This document shows, one piece after another, positions 20,080 to 27,758 of a stretch of DNA of 64,000 nucleotides (positions are counted from its first letter, which is position 1; each line of letters starts with the position of its first letter). The position numbers were made by a program, and so were the translations under genes. This DNA comes from CAZHLD01 sp964533185 (lineage in GTDB: Bacteria > Acidobacteriota > Terriglobia > Acidiferrales > UBA7541): assembly GCA_964533185.1 (NCBI GenBank), contig CAZHLD010000004.1, positions 32,327-96,326 of the forward strand, written 5' to 3'. Below the pieces are notes generated by a model. That model made no database searches and had not been told where the DNA came from. It saw only the letters and a program-made list of their open reading frames with translations.

Positions 20080-20640
20080 ATGGCCTCGTCCCCCCAACCC
20101 GCCGCCCAGGAGCCCCGCGACACCGGCCTCGGCAAATCCCTCCTCGAGCTTGCACCTCTCGAGCTCGAATGCATGAACACGCTCTGGCCTCTCGGCGAAG
20201 GCACCGTCCGCGATATCCAGCAGCAGCTCGTCCCCGTGCGCCCGCGTGCCTACACCACCATCATGACCATCATGGACCGCCTGGCCCACAAGGGTGTTGT
20301 CACGCGCCGCAAATCCGGCCGCGCCTGGCTCTACCGCCCCAATCTTTCTGCCGAAGATGCCCGCACCCACGCCGTCGATCGCCTCGTCGAAGGTTTCTTC
20401 GACGGCTCCTCCACCGCCCTCGCTGCTCACCTCTCCGCATCACCCGACGCCGCTCTCGCCTCACAACTGCCCGCGAGGCCTGTGCGCCCTGCCCGCTCTG
20501 ATCGCCCACGCGTAGCGCCGGGAAATGTAGCGGCCGCTTCCAGCGCCCATCTTTCTCAACTGGCGAAGGACGAAGTGGAAGCTCACGAAGATCGCGCAAC
20601 GATTTTTTCTCCAACGCGCCTCGACGATAGCTTGCTCTAA
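20080..20640 (+). CDS. BlaI/MecI-family transcriptional repressor
   Basis: 186 residues from ATG 20080, two bases after the previous stop. Residues 20-115 form a penicillinase-repressor winged helix (LAPLELECMNTLWPLGEGTVRDIQ, RAYTTIMTIMDRLAHKGVV), the BlaI family. The usual BlaR1 sensor-protease partner is not adjacent. The C-terminal 60 residues (Arg/Pro-rich, ending LDDSLL) look unrelated to the family and may be an extension created by frame drift or repeat insertion. Confidence 0.82.
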   Translation: MASSPQPAAQEPRDTGLGKSLLELAPLELECMNTLWPLGEGTVRDIQQQLVPVRPRAYTTIMTIMDRLAHKGVVTRRKSGRAWLYRPNLSAEDARTHAVDRLVEGFFDGSSTALAAHLSASPDAALASQLPARPVRPARSDRPRVAPGNVAAASSAHLSQLAKDEVEAHEDRATIFSPTRLDDSLL

Positions 20641-20650
20641 TGGTTCCTCG

Positions 20651-20680
20651 CGAGTTACGAATTACGAGTCACGGATTACG
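20651..20680. repeat. Degenerate ACGAGTTACGAATCACG tandem repeat
   Basis: Three to four imperfect units of about 8-10 bases built on ACGARTY. The same unit occurs at 36637-36666 and 23416-23474. It lies between the BlaI-like gene and dusB. Confidence 0.6.
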
Positions 20681-20688
20681 TTTCTGAA

Positions 20689-21681
20689 ATGCTCCCTGCT
20701 TCACTGACAATCCGCGACGTGACCATCCGTCCCGCCACCGTACTTGCGCCCATGGCCGGCGTCACCGACACTGTCTTCCGTCGCGTCATCCGTTCGCTCG
20801 GCGGCTGCGGCCTGATCATGACCGAGTTCACCAGCGCCGAAGGCGTCACTCGCAACGCCGCCCGCACCCTCCACTACCTCTACTTCCAGCCCGACGAGCG
20901 CCCCATCACCGCCCAGCTCTTCGGCGCCAACCCGCAAGTCATGGCCTCGGCCGCCGCGCTCGTTGAGCAGCTCGGCTTCGACATCGTGGACATCAACCTC
21001 GGCTGCCCGGCCAAAAAAGTCGTCAAGTGCGGCGGCTCCGGCCTGTTGCGCGACCTTCCGCTCCTCGAAGAAATCCTGCGCTCCGTCCGCTCCGCCGTCC
21101 GCATTCCACTCACCATCAAAATCCGCGCCGGCTGGGACGACACCTCCATCGTTGCCACCGACGTCGCCCGCATGGCCGAGCAGGTGGGCGTCGAAGCCAT
21201 CGCCGTCCATCCTCGCACGCGCCTTCAGGGCTTGACCGGCAGCGCCGACTGGAGCATCATCCGCGACGTGAAGCAGGCCGTCCGCATGCCCGTCATCGGC
21301 AATGGCGACATCAACTCCCCCGAAGATGCCGCTCGCATGGTCCGCGAGACCGGCTGCGACGCCGTCATGATCGGCCGCGCCGCTGCCACCAATCCGTGGA
21401 TCTTCCGCCAGATTGAGCAGTACGCCGCCTCTGGCGGCTATGAGCAACCCACCGAAGCTGATCGCTATCGCCTGCTCTCCGGCTACTTCCGCAATCTGGC
21501 CGACTCCGGCATGCCCGACGCTCTCGGCAAGATGAAGCAATTCGCTTGCTGGTTTACCCACGGTGTCCGCAATGGCGCCGAGCTTCGCCGCCAGGTCCAT
21601 GCATCCCGCGCAGCCGCCGAAGTCCTCGACCGCGTTGACTCCTTCTTTTCTCAGACCACTTTTGCCGGAGGTGATTCGTGA
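20689..21681 (+). CDS. dusB: tRNA-dihydrouridine synthase DusB-like
   Basis: 330 residues. The TIM-barrel flavoenzyme signature is clear: VLAPMAGVTDTVFRR (residues 18-32), INLGCPAKKVV with the catalytic Cys near residue 105, KIRAGWDD, HPRTRLQGLTG and VIGNGDI near 205, and VMIGRAAATNPW. It reduces uridines in tRNA D-loops using FMN and NADPH. Assignment to the DusB subgroup rests on overall similarity. The stop overlaps the PilZ gene's GTG start as GTGA. Confidence 0.92.
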   Translation: MLPASLTIRDVTIRPATVLAPMAGVTDTVFRRVIRSLGGCGLIMTEFTSAEGVTRNAARTLHYLYFQPDERPITAQLFGANPQVMASAAALVEQLGFDIVDINLGCPAKKVVKCGGSGLLRDLPLLEEILRSVRSAVRIPLTIKIRAGWDDTSIVATDVARMAEQVGVEAIAVHPRTRLQGLTGSADWSIIRDVKQAVRMPVIGNGDINSPEDAARMVRETGCDAVMIGRAAATNPWIFRQIEQYAASGGYEQPTEADRYRLLSGYFRNLADSGMPDALGKMKQFACWFTHGVRNGAELRRQVHASRAAAEVLDRVDSFFSQTTFAGGDS

Positions 21682-22043
21682 GTCCAACTGGTGGAGCGGG
21701 AACTGCCCTCGAACGCCGCGCCGAACGCCGCATCGCCGTCCATCTCCCCCTTCAGGTCCGCGGCACCGATAGCGAAGGCATCGCCTTCGAAGAATCCACC
21801 GAAACCGAAAACGTCTGCCGCTCTGGCACCGCCTTCGTCATCAACCGCGAGATCGAGCTCGGCGCCACGGTCGAGATCGCCATCGCCATGCCTCGCCAGA
21901 GCCGTCAGGGCGAGACCGACTTTGCCACCGTCGGTCGCATCGTTCACGTCATGCCCGGCAAAACCAAGCGCGAGAAAATCGTCGGCGTCGAATTCACCGG
22001 CCCGCGCTTCCACCGCATCTTCGCTCCCGAATCCGCCGACTGA
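21678..22043 (+). CDS. PilZ-domain protein
   Basis: 121 residues from GTG 21678. ERRAERR near residue 13 and the later NVCRSG pattern match the c-di-GMP-binding RxxxR and (D/N)xSxxG motifs of PilZ domains, though NVCRSG is a loose fit. It is a small single-domain protein, likely a cyclic-di-GMP effector. Coupled to dusB by overlap; no link with the pil cluster at 53 kb can be shown beyond the shared theme. Confidence 0.75.
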   Translation: MSPTGGAGTALERRAERRIAVHLPLQVRGTDSEGIAFEESTETENVCRSGTAFVINREIELGATVEIAIAMPRQSRQGETDFATVGRIVHVMPGKTKREKIVGVEFTGPRFHRIFAPESAD

Positions 22044-22175
22044 CACAACGCGGCGCGGGTTCCTCTTCTCTGTGCTCTCTCTGTCGCTCTGTCTCTGTGT
22101 CCGCTGTGTTAAATGAAAACGGTTTGTCCTGGCGGGTTTTCTTCCCCGGAGGAGTTGTCTGATACAGAAGAATGC

Positions 22176-23039
22176 TTACTGTCTCTCGCTCAACACCACC
22201 TTGTAGGCGTCACGCTTGGATAGCCCGCGCTCTCGTGCTGCTTGCTTGAGCGCGGCCTTGTGATCCATTTGCTGTTCCCTCATCAACTGCTCCACTCGCT
22301 TCGGCAACGATACATTTGAATCCACGGCGGGCGCAGCCGCCTCTCCCGGCCCCACCAGCAGCGTAATCTCACCCCGCGGCGCCTTCTTTTCAAACCGCTC
22401 GGCCAGCTCGGCCAGCGTCCCGTGCACAAATTCCTCATGCAGTTTCGTTACCTCACGCGCCACCACTGCCGGCCTCGCGCCCAATATTTCCGCCGCATCG
22501 CGCAGCATTTCCACCAGCCGATGTGGCGCCTCGTAAAACGCAATCGTCCGCCGCTCGCCCGCCAGCCGCCCGAGCGCCCGCCGCCGCTCTCCCGCCCGCG
22601 CCGGCAGGAACCCCACAAACACAAACTCATCTGTCGGCAGCCCCGACGCCGCCAGCGCCGCCACCAGCGCCGACGGTCCCGGCACCGGCACTACTGGAAT
22701 CCCGTGCCGCTGGCACAGCGTCACCAGCCGGTGCCCCGGGTCCGAGATTCCCGGCGTCCCCGCGTCGCTCACCAGCGCCACCTGCGCGCCCTGCTCCAAC
22801 TCGATCACCAGCTCCGCCGCCCGCGTCATTTCGTTATGCTCGTGGTAGCTCACCAGCCGCTTCGCAATGTCGTAGTGACTTAGCAGCTTCTGCGTCTGCC
22901 GCGTGTCTTCGCACGCAATCACGTCCGCTTCCTTCAGCACGCGCAGCGCCCGCAGCGTGATGTCTTCCAGGTTTCCGATCGGCGTCGCCACCAAGTACAG
23001 GCAACCCGTCCTCTCCTCCGTTGTCGTTCGTTTCTTCAT
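22176..23039 (-). CDS. rsmI: 16S rRNA (cytidine1402-2'-O)-methyltransferase RsmI
   Basis: 287 residues of the tetrapyrrole-methylase fold: LYLVATPIGNLEDITLRAL (residues 14-32), CEDTRQTQKLL, SDAGTPGISDPG near 92 and FVGFLPARAGERR near 140. These are RsmI signatures. It methylates C1402 of 16S rRNA using S-adenosylmethionine. The C-terminal helical extension ends LSKRDAYKVVLSERQ. The gene starts just before the assembly gap, so its upstream promoter region includes the joined contig ends. Confidence 0.95.
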   Translation of the reverse strand: MKKRTTTEERTGCLYLVATPIGNLEDITLRALRVLKEADVIACEDTRQTQKLLSHYDIAKRLVSYHEHNEMTRAAELVIELEQGAQVALVSDAGTPGISDPGHRLVTLCQRHGIPVVPVPGPSALVAALAASGLPTDEFVFVGFLPARAGERRRALGRLAGERRTIAFYEAPHRLVEMLRDAAEILGARPAVVAREVTKLHEEFVHGTLAELAERFEKKAPRGEITLLVGPGEAAAPAVDSNVSLPKRVEQLMREQQMDHKAALKQAARERGLSKRDAYKVVLSERQ

Positions 23040-23262
23040 CGCTGTGCCCGCTTCTTCATCTCTGCCCGCGCCAGTCTAACATGTCTCCTGCCCGCTGCCT
23101 TTGGAGTGCGGCGGCTNNNNNNNNNNNNNNNNNNNNNNNNNNNNNNNNNNNNNNNNNNNNNNNNNNNNNNNNNNNNNNNNNNNNNNNNNNNNNNNNNNNN
23201 NNNNNNNNNNNNNNNNCTGCCCGCGCCAGTCTAACATGTCTCCTGCCCGCTGCCTTTGGAGT

Positions 23263-23302
23263 GCGGCGGCTCTTGTCCCGAGCGAAGCCGAGGGATGCCG
23301 CC
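23263..23302 (+). repeat. Dispersed hairpin repeat, TCCC...GGGA variant with extra GC arms
   Basis: GCGGCGGCT then CTTGTCCCGAGCGAAGCCGAGGGAT-like core, then GCCGCC. Inner arms TCCC/GGGA and outer arms GGCGGC/GCCGCC pair. Same core as the copy inside hyuA. Confidence 0.7.
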
Positions 23303-23355
23303 GGTTTGCCTCCCTCCTCGGCTCGGCGCGTCCTGCGTCACCACATGCCCTGGAT

Positions 23356-23404
23356 GTCATTCCAAGCTCTGTGCGCAACGAGGGGCGAGGAATCTGCTTT
23401 TTCC
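23356..23404 (+). repeat. Dispersed hairpin repeat, ATTCC...GGAAT type
   Basis: GTCATTCC at 23356 and GGAATCTGC at 23389-23397 bracket a longer middle (AAGCTCTGTGCGCAACGAGGGGCGA-like), followed by a T-rich tail. Same ends as the copies at 10552, 33483 and 62269. Confidence 0.65.
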
Positions 23405-23563
23405 TTCCCGCTTTTCGAATCACGAATCATGTTTTACGAGTCACGAGTCCCGTATTTCGAATTGCGAGTGTCGTTTTTCGCAACTTCTCCCGCGCCGATT
23501 CGTCCGCCCCGCGCGCCCATGCTAGAATCGCTTGCTTCGAGACACAGCCAAAGGAGTCTCCGG

Positions 23564-23878
23564 GTGCCCCTCTACGAATACGAGTGTCAAAAATGCCGCG
23601 CGCGCCACGAGCGCATCGAAAAACTCTCTGGCCCGCACCTGAAAAAGTGCCCCACCTGTGGCGGAAAAGCCGAACGCATGGCCTCTTCGCCCGCCATTCA
23701 GTTCAAGGGCTCCGGCTGGTACGTTACCGACTACGGCGGTAAATCTTCCACCGGCGACTCATCCAAATCCGAGAAGTCCGATTCAAAGGAAACCAGGGAA
23801 AGTAAGGAAGGTAAGGAATCGAAGGACTCTAAATCCGACTCTTCCTCAAAAGACTCTAGGCCCTCAAAAAAGTCCTGA
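23564..23878 (+). CDS. FmdB-family zinc-ribbon protein
   Basis: 104 residues from GTG 23564, with AAGGAG 7 bases upstream. MPLYEYECQKCRARHERIEKL and CPTCGGKAERMASSPAIQFKGSGWYVTDY are the conserved FmdB/CxxC_CxxC zinc-ribbon core. The last 35 residues are almost only Ser, Lys, Asp and Glu, a common low-complexity tail in this family. Role: putative regulator; not known in detail. The longer frame starting at 23021 crosses the assembly gap and is wrong. Confidence 0.85.
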   Translation: MPLYEYECQKCRARHERIEKLSGPHLKKCPTCGGKAERMASSPAIQFKGSGWYVTDYGGKSSTGDSSKSEKSDSKETRESKEGKESKDSKSDSSSKDSRPSKKS

Positions 23879-23935
23879 CTCTTCTTTCCCTTCTCTACAC
23901 CCTGCACCCTAAATCCTTTTCAACCCTCTTCTCAA

Positions 23936-24820
23936 TTACAATTTCAAACTCTTCAAATACCCCCGAAACGCCTCCCCCAGCTCCGCATTCTGCAACGCGA
24001 TCTCAACCGTCGCCTTCAGAAACCCCAGCTTGTCGCCGGCGTCATACGAAATCCCTTCATAGATGTACGCCCACAAACCCTTCTCCTGCGCCAGCAATCG
24101 CAGCGCATCGGTCAACTGGATCTCGCCGCCCGTTCCGGGCTTCGTTCGCTCGAGACAATCAAAAATCTCCGGCGGCAGCACGTACCGCCCCGTAATCCCC
24201 AAGTTCGACGGCGCCTCCGCCGGCTGCGGCTTCTCCACCAGCGTCCGCACGCGCAGCAGACGTTCTCCCCACGGCCCTTGCGGCGCTCGCTCTCCGCCCA
24301 CGATTCCGTAGAGCTGCGTCTTCTCCCGCGGCACCTCTTCTACCGCAATGGCGCCCACGCCTGTCGCCTCGTACACATCCATTAACTGCCTCGTCGCTGG
24401 CCGCGGCCCGGGGATAATCACGTCGCCCAGCAGCACGGCAAACGGCTCGTCGCCCACCAGGTCCTTCGCAATCAGCACCGCATGCCCCAGCCCCAGCGGC
24501 TCTTTCTGACGCGTGTAGCTGATCTGAACCATGTCCGCGAGCTCGCGCACCATGTTTGCGCGCTCCGGCTTGCCTTTCTCCATCAGGAACTGCTCCAGCT
24601 CCGGCGCTGCATCGAAGTGGTCTTCGATCGCCTTCTTGTTCCGGCCCGTGATGATGATGATGCTCTCGATCCCCGACGCCACGCACTCCTCGACCACATA
24701 CTGCACCAGCGGCTTGTCCACCACCGGCAGCATCTCTTTCGGCTGCGCCTTGGTGGCCGGCAGGAACCGCGTCCCCAGCCCCGCCGCCGGCAACACCGCT
24801 TTCCGGACTCTCTTCGTCAT
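23936..24820 (-). CDS. galU: UTP-glucose-1-phosphate uridylyltransferase GalU
   Basis: 294 residues. KAVLPAAGLGTRFLPATKAQPKEMLPVVDKP (starting at residue 8) is the nucleotidyltransferase signature, with LLGDVI near 128, VEKPQ and GITGRYVLPPEIF. It makes UDP-glucose for envelope polysaccharides and trehalose. Length is typical for the family. It stands alone between the fmdB-like gene and the eIF2B-like gene. Confidence 0.95.
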   Translation of the reverse strand: MTKRVRKAVLPAAGLGTRFLPATKAQPKEMLPVVDKPLVQYVVEECVASGIESIIIITGRNKKAIEDHFDAAPELEQFLMEKGKPERANMVRELADMVQISYTRQKEPLGLGHAVLIAKDLVGDEPFAVLLGDVIIPGPRPATRQLMDVYEATGVGAIAVEEVPREKTQLYGIVGGERAPQGPWGERLLRVRTLVEKPQPAEAPSNLGITGRYVLPPEIFDCLERTKPGTGGEIQLTDALRLLAQEKGLWAYIYEGISYDAGDKLGFLKATVEIALQNAELGEAFRGYLKSLKL

Positions 24821-24925
24821 TTGCCCTTCTCTTCCCTCTGTCTCTGTGTCGGCGCTTGCCCCGAACCTGTCGGGGTGGCTATTCTCGGTTTGGCCTTCGC
24901 AAAATACGCGGCCCCCGCGCCCCTG

Positions 24926-25843
24926 TCAATTCACGAGCTCCTTCAACCGCGGCGAAACGCGGACGGACGCCAGCTCGCGTCGAAGTTGATTGTATTTCAG
25001 CCAGCCCTTTTCTGTAAGCACACGCATACCCGTTTCGTATCCAACGAAATCGAAATAGTAGTTGCAGACGACGACATTCCTCGGCGGCCGTGTCCATACC
25101 TCCCTTGCTGGCCTTGCCCTTTCTCTGTAGTCGGACAGAATAGCCAGCTCCCGCGGCAGGAATTTCGTCGTGTCGGCCAGGATCCAGACTGGATTCTCGA
25201 AGAACCGTGCGCTATCGACGAGTGCCTGGGTGCCGACCTTATTCAGGAAATGGATCCAATTATCATGTGCTCTGACGCTGTCGGCCCCGATCACAAGCAC
25301 GTTAGCTGCGCAAAGATCGCGAGTCAATGCGGCGTCCGTTGTGAAATGAACTACTAGCCCCATCCGGGCTATTTCCCGGGCAGTCCGGCGGCCTTCTACG
25401 GCAGGACGCCCTTCCGAACACAAGACTATGCCCACCTTTTTTCTTGATTGACAGATGGCTCGTAGAACGGTCGAACTATAGGAGTAGGTCGCGAGGGTCC
25501 ATTGTCCCTTGCGGCGAAGCGCTTTGGAAAAGTGCTGGGCAATTCGCATCGGGGCTGTTTCGAGTACCTTGCGGAAAAGCGAAAGCGATTCTGCAAGTGC
25601 TTCTATAGAGGCTTGCACGTCAACCGACAAAGCTACCTCGTTGGCCAGGCGGATCAGTGGCGCCATGGAGGGCTGTGCATTTAGAAGCGCCCGCGCCACC
25701 TCCATCAGCTCCGTCTCTCTTGCCGTAGGCTTGCGCCGCAACCACACATTCAAGGCCCTTACCGCCCGCAGCGCCAGCTCCGCCGCGCCCGACGTCCGGT
25801 CTCGCCCAATCGCTTCCAACTCGCGCTTTAGCTTGCTGTCCAC
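24926..25843 (-). CDS. eIF2B alpha/beta/delta-like (ribose-1,5-bisphosphate isomerase family) protein
   Basis: 305 residues. The C-terminal half fits the IF-2B/MtnA fold: TYSYSSTVLRAI, VLCSEGRPAVEGRRTAREIARMG, FTTDAAL, VLVIGADSV near 205 and NKVGTQALVDSARFFENPVWILADTTKF. The helical N-terminal half (residues 1-110) matches the eIF2B-type dimerisation region. Bacterial members of this family isomerise phosphosugars, and most are uncharacterised; substrate unknown. Its codon use is less skewed than that of neighbours, a possible sign of later arrival. Confidence 0.75.
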   Translation of the reverse strand: MDSKLKRELEAIGRDRTSGAAELALRAVRALNVWLRRKPTARETELMEVARALLNAQPSMAPLIRLANEVALSVDVQASIEALAESLSLFRKVLETAPMRIAQHFSKALRRKGQWTLATYSYSSTVLRAICQSRKKVGIVLCSEGRPAVEGRRTAREIARMGLVVHFTTDAALTRDLCAANVLVIGADSVRAHDNWIHFLNKVGTQALVDSARFFENPVWILADTTKFLPRELAILSDYRERARPAREVWTRPPRNVVVCNYYFDFVGYETGMRVLTEKGWLKYNQLRRELASVRVSPRLKELVN

Positions 25844-25926
25844 GCGCGTATGCTAACATGGAGAATTGAACGATAGGCTCATCGAATCCTTGACGATTGG
25901 ATCTTGCATCCAGGCTTGACGCGTTA

Positions 25927-25966
25927 CAATGATTCAATGATCCGATGATTCAATGACCCAATGACC
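25927..25966. repeat. Degenerate GATTCAATGA tandem repeat at tsaD start
   Basis: About four units of GATTCAATGA/ GACCCAATGA run into the tsaD start codon, offering several ATG triplets in a row. ATG 25961 is in frame with tsaD. Confidence 0.6.
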
Positions 25967-27094
25967 CGTATCCTCGGCATCGAATCTTCCTGCGACGAAA
26001 CCGCCGCCGCGGTTGTCGCCGACGGCCGGCAAATCCTTTCCAACGTTGTCGCCTCTCAAATCAACTTGCACGCAAAGTACGGTGGAGTAGTTCCTGAGCT
26101 CGCCTCCCGCGAACATCTCCGCCAGATCGTTCCCGTCGTCCGCGAAGCCCTCGAGCAGGCCGGCCTCTCGCTGAACGACCTCGACGCCGTCGCCGTGACG
26201 CGCGGTCCGGGACTCATCGGCTCGCTGCTTGTCGGCGTCACCTACGGCAAAGTCCTGGCCATGTCCATCGGCAAACCGCTCATCCCCGTCAATCATCTCG
26301 AAGGCCACGTCCACGCCGTTCTGCTTGAAGCACATCTCGCCGCCCGCGAGCCGCAGCTTCCTGCCGTCTGCCTCATCGTCTCCGGCGGCCACACGGTTCT
26401 CTACGACGTCCACGCCGCTGCGTCCGACGGCGGCCGCGTCACGCAATTCTCCTATCGCCGCATCGGCCAGACCCGCGACGACGCTGCCGGCGAAGCTTAC
26501 GACAAAGTCGCCAAACTCCTCGCCCTCGGCTATCCCGGCGGCCCGGTCATCGACCAGCTCGCCACCGGGGCAGGGAAGGACGCTGTCGCTCTCGCTGGCG
26601 CCATCCGCTTCGGCAGCGTCAAGATGAAAGGCAATCCCTACGACTTCAGCTTCAGCGGCTTGAAGACGGCCGTTCTCTACTACGTCCGCGCGCATCCCGA
26701 GCTTGCCCCGGAGATCGAAGCCCGCGCTCAAGCCCTGCGCGAAGGCCATCGCAAAGTCGCCGAGCTTCTCCCGCTCTGCACGCCGCATACTCTGGCTTTG
26801 TTGGTGAGTTTTCAAAACGCCGTGGTGGATGAACTCGTCACCCGCACGCTCGCTGCCGCCGAAGAATCCTCTGCCCGCTCGATTCTTGTCTCCGGCGGCG
26901 TCGCCGCTAACACCCAACTTCGCCGCGCGTTCGAAGAGGCAGCAAGGAAGCGCGGCCTCGAGATTTTCTTCCCCAGCCGCGCTCTCTCCACTGACAACGC
27001 CGCCATGATCGCTGCGGCCGCCTACCCGCGCTTCCTTGCTGGCGAGCGCGCCTCGCTCGACCTCAACGCCGAAGCCTCTCTCCCCCTCGCCTAG
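25961..27094 (+). CDS. tsaD: tRNA N6-adenosine threonylcarbamoyltransferase TsaD
   Basis: 377 residues. ILGIESSCDETAAAVV at the N-terminus, the metal-binding HLEGH (His 112 and His 116), VSGGHT near 146 and the later VSGGVAANTQLR are hallmarks of TsaD. It transfers the threonylcarbamoyl group to A37 of ANN-decoding tRNAs together with TsaB, which is encoded at 32295. ATG 25961 begins right at the family N-terminus. Confidence 0.97.
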   Translation: MTRILGIESSCDETAAAVVADGRQILSNVVASQINLHAKYGGVVPELASREHLRQIVPVVREALEQAGLSLNDLDAVAVTRGPGLIGSLLVGVTYGKVLAMSIGKPLIPVNHLEGHVHAVLLEAHLAAREPQLPAVCLIVSGGHTVLYDVHAAASDGGRVTQFSYRRIGQTRDDAAGEAYDKVAKLLALGYPGGPVIDQLATGAGKDAVALAGAIRFGSVKMKGNPYDFSFSGLKTAVLYYVRAHPELAPEIEARAQALREGHRKVAELLPLCTPHTLALLVSFQNAVVDELVTRTLAAAEESSARSILVSGGVAANTQLRRAFEEAARKRGLEIFFPSRALSTDNAAMIAAAAYPRFLAGERASLDLNAEASLPLA

Positions 27095-27147
27095 AAGCTT
27101 CTTGTAGGGCCGGCTCTGTGCCGGCAATAGTTCTCCAACTTGCGCCT

Positions 27148-27648
27148 TTAGCTATCCATATTCCAAGTATCGACTACCGCTTTCCATTTTCCGTCGGCCT
27201 GTTTTTTCCACACGACAAGGTATTTCCCCACCACAGTCGACGTCTTGCCCTTCTTGTCTTTCACGGACTGTGTAAATCGCCCCGTTTCGTACGCCAGGTC
27301 GCCGTGATGCGACAGAGTGATGTCGGTGGTCTCAATTGATGCCAGTTCCGCTGGATCCTTGTAAAACGCCTCCCAAGTTTTCCGCCGCTGCTCCGGCGTC
27401 GAAGCCCGCATCATGCTAGGTGGCAGAATGGTCGCTTCTGCCGCGTAGAATGACAGTGTCTTTTCCAAGTCCCTGGCCTTGATCGCCGCGCCCCATTCGG
27501 CTGCCGCCGTCCGAATGGCCTTTTCCTCCGCCGCCAGATCAACCGCTGGTGTGGCCGGCGCCGGTGCTTGATATCCGCACCCTGCTGCCATTCCCAGCAT
27601 GATTACAACCACAAGCGCAACCCCGAGTCTCATAACATTTTGCTTCAT
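27148..27648 (-). CDS. SnoaL-like/DUF4440 lipoprotein
   Basis: 166 residues from ATG 27648 (AGGAG about 10 bases upstream; the frame is open to 27675). Signal peptide with lipobox LGMAAGC (Cys near residue 24), then an NTF2-like domain (AAEWGAAIKARDLEKTLSFYAAEATILPP near 50) of the DUF4440/SgcJ type. Exported and lipid-anchored; function not known. Convergent with tsaD, separated by a GCCGGC...GCCGGC hairpin near 27115. Confidence 0.8.
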   Translation of the reverse strand: MKQNVMRLGVALVVVIMLGMAAGCGYQAPAPATPAVDLAAEEKAIRTAAAEWGAAIKARDLEKTLSFYAAEATILPPSMMRASTPEQRRKTWEAFYKDPAELASIETTDITLSHHGDLAYETGRFTQSVKDKKGKTSTVVGKYLVVWKKQADGKWKAVVDTWNMDS

Positions 27649-27758
27649 GAGCGTCTTTCTCCTTTCGCCGCGCACTTTGCCGCATCTTGCTTCTCCCTGT
27701 CAAGCTCCACTTCCTCCTGCTCCCTGTCTCCTGTCCCGTGATGTACAATTTCGCCCCC

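Larger units (their letters stand above)
23040..23563. other. Assembly gap with duplicated ends and repeats, no gene
   Basis: 100 N at 23117-23216. The 55 bases before it (23062-23116) are identical to the 55 bases after it (23217-23271), so two contig ends overlap and the gap may be empty. After it lie two hairpin repeats (23263-23302 and 23356-23404) and a degenerate ACGAATCACGA-type tandem repeat at 23416-23474. Reading frames crossing the N run are not genes. Confidence 0.9.

Noticed and set aside
23021..23878. Long frame crossing the N run into the FmdB-like gene
   Set aside because: It depends on undefined bases and on a duplicated contig end; the real gene starts at GTG 23564 with a good ribosome binding site.
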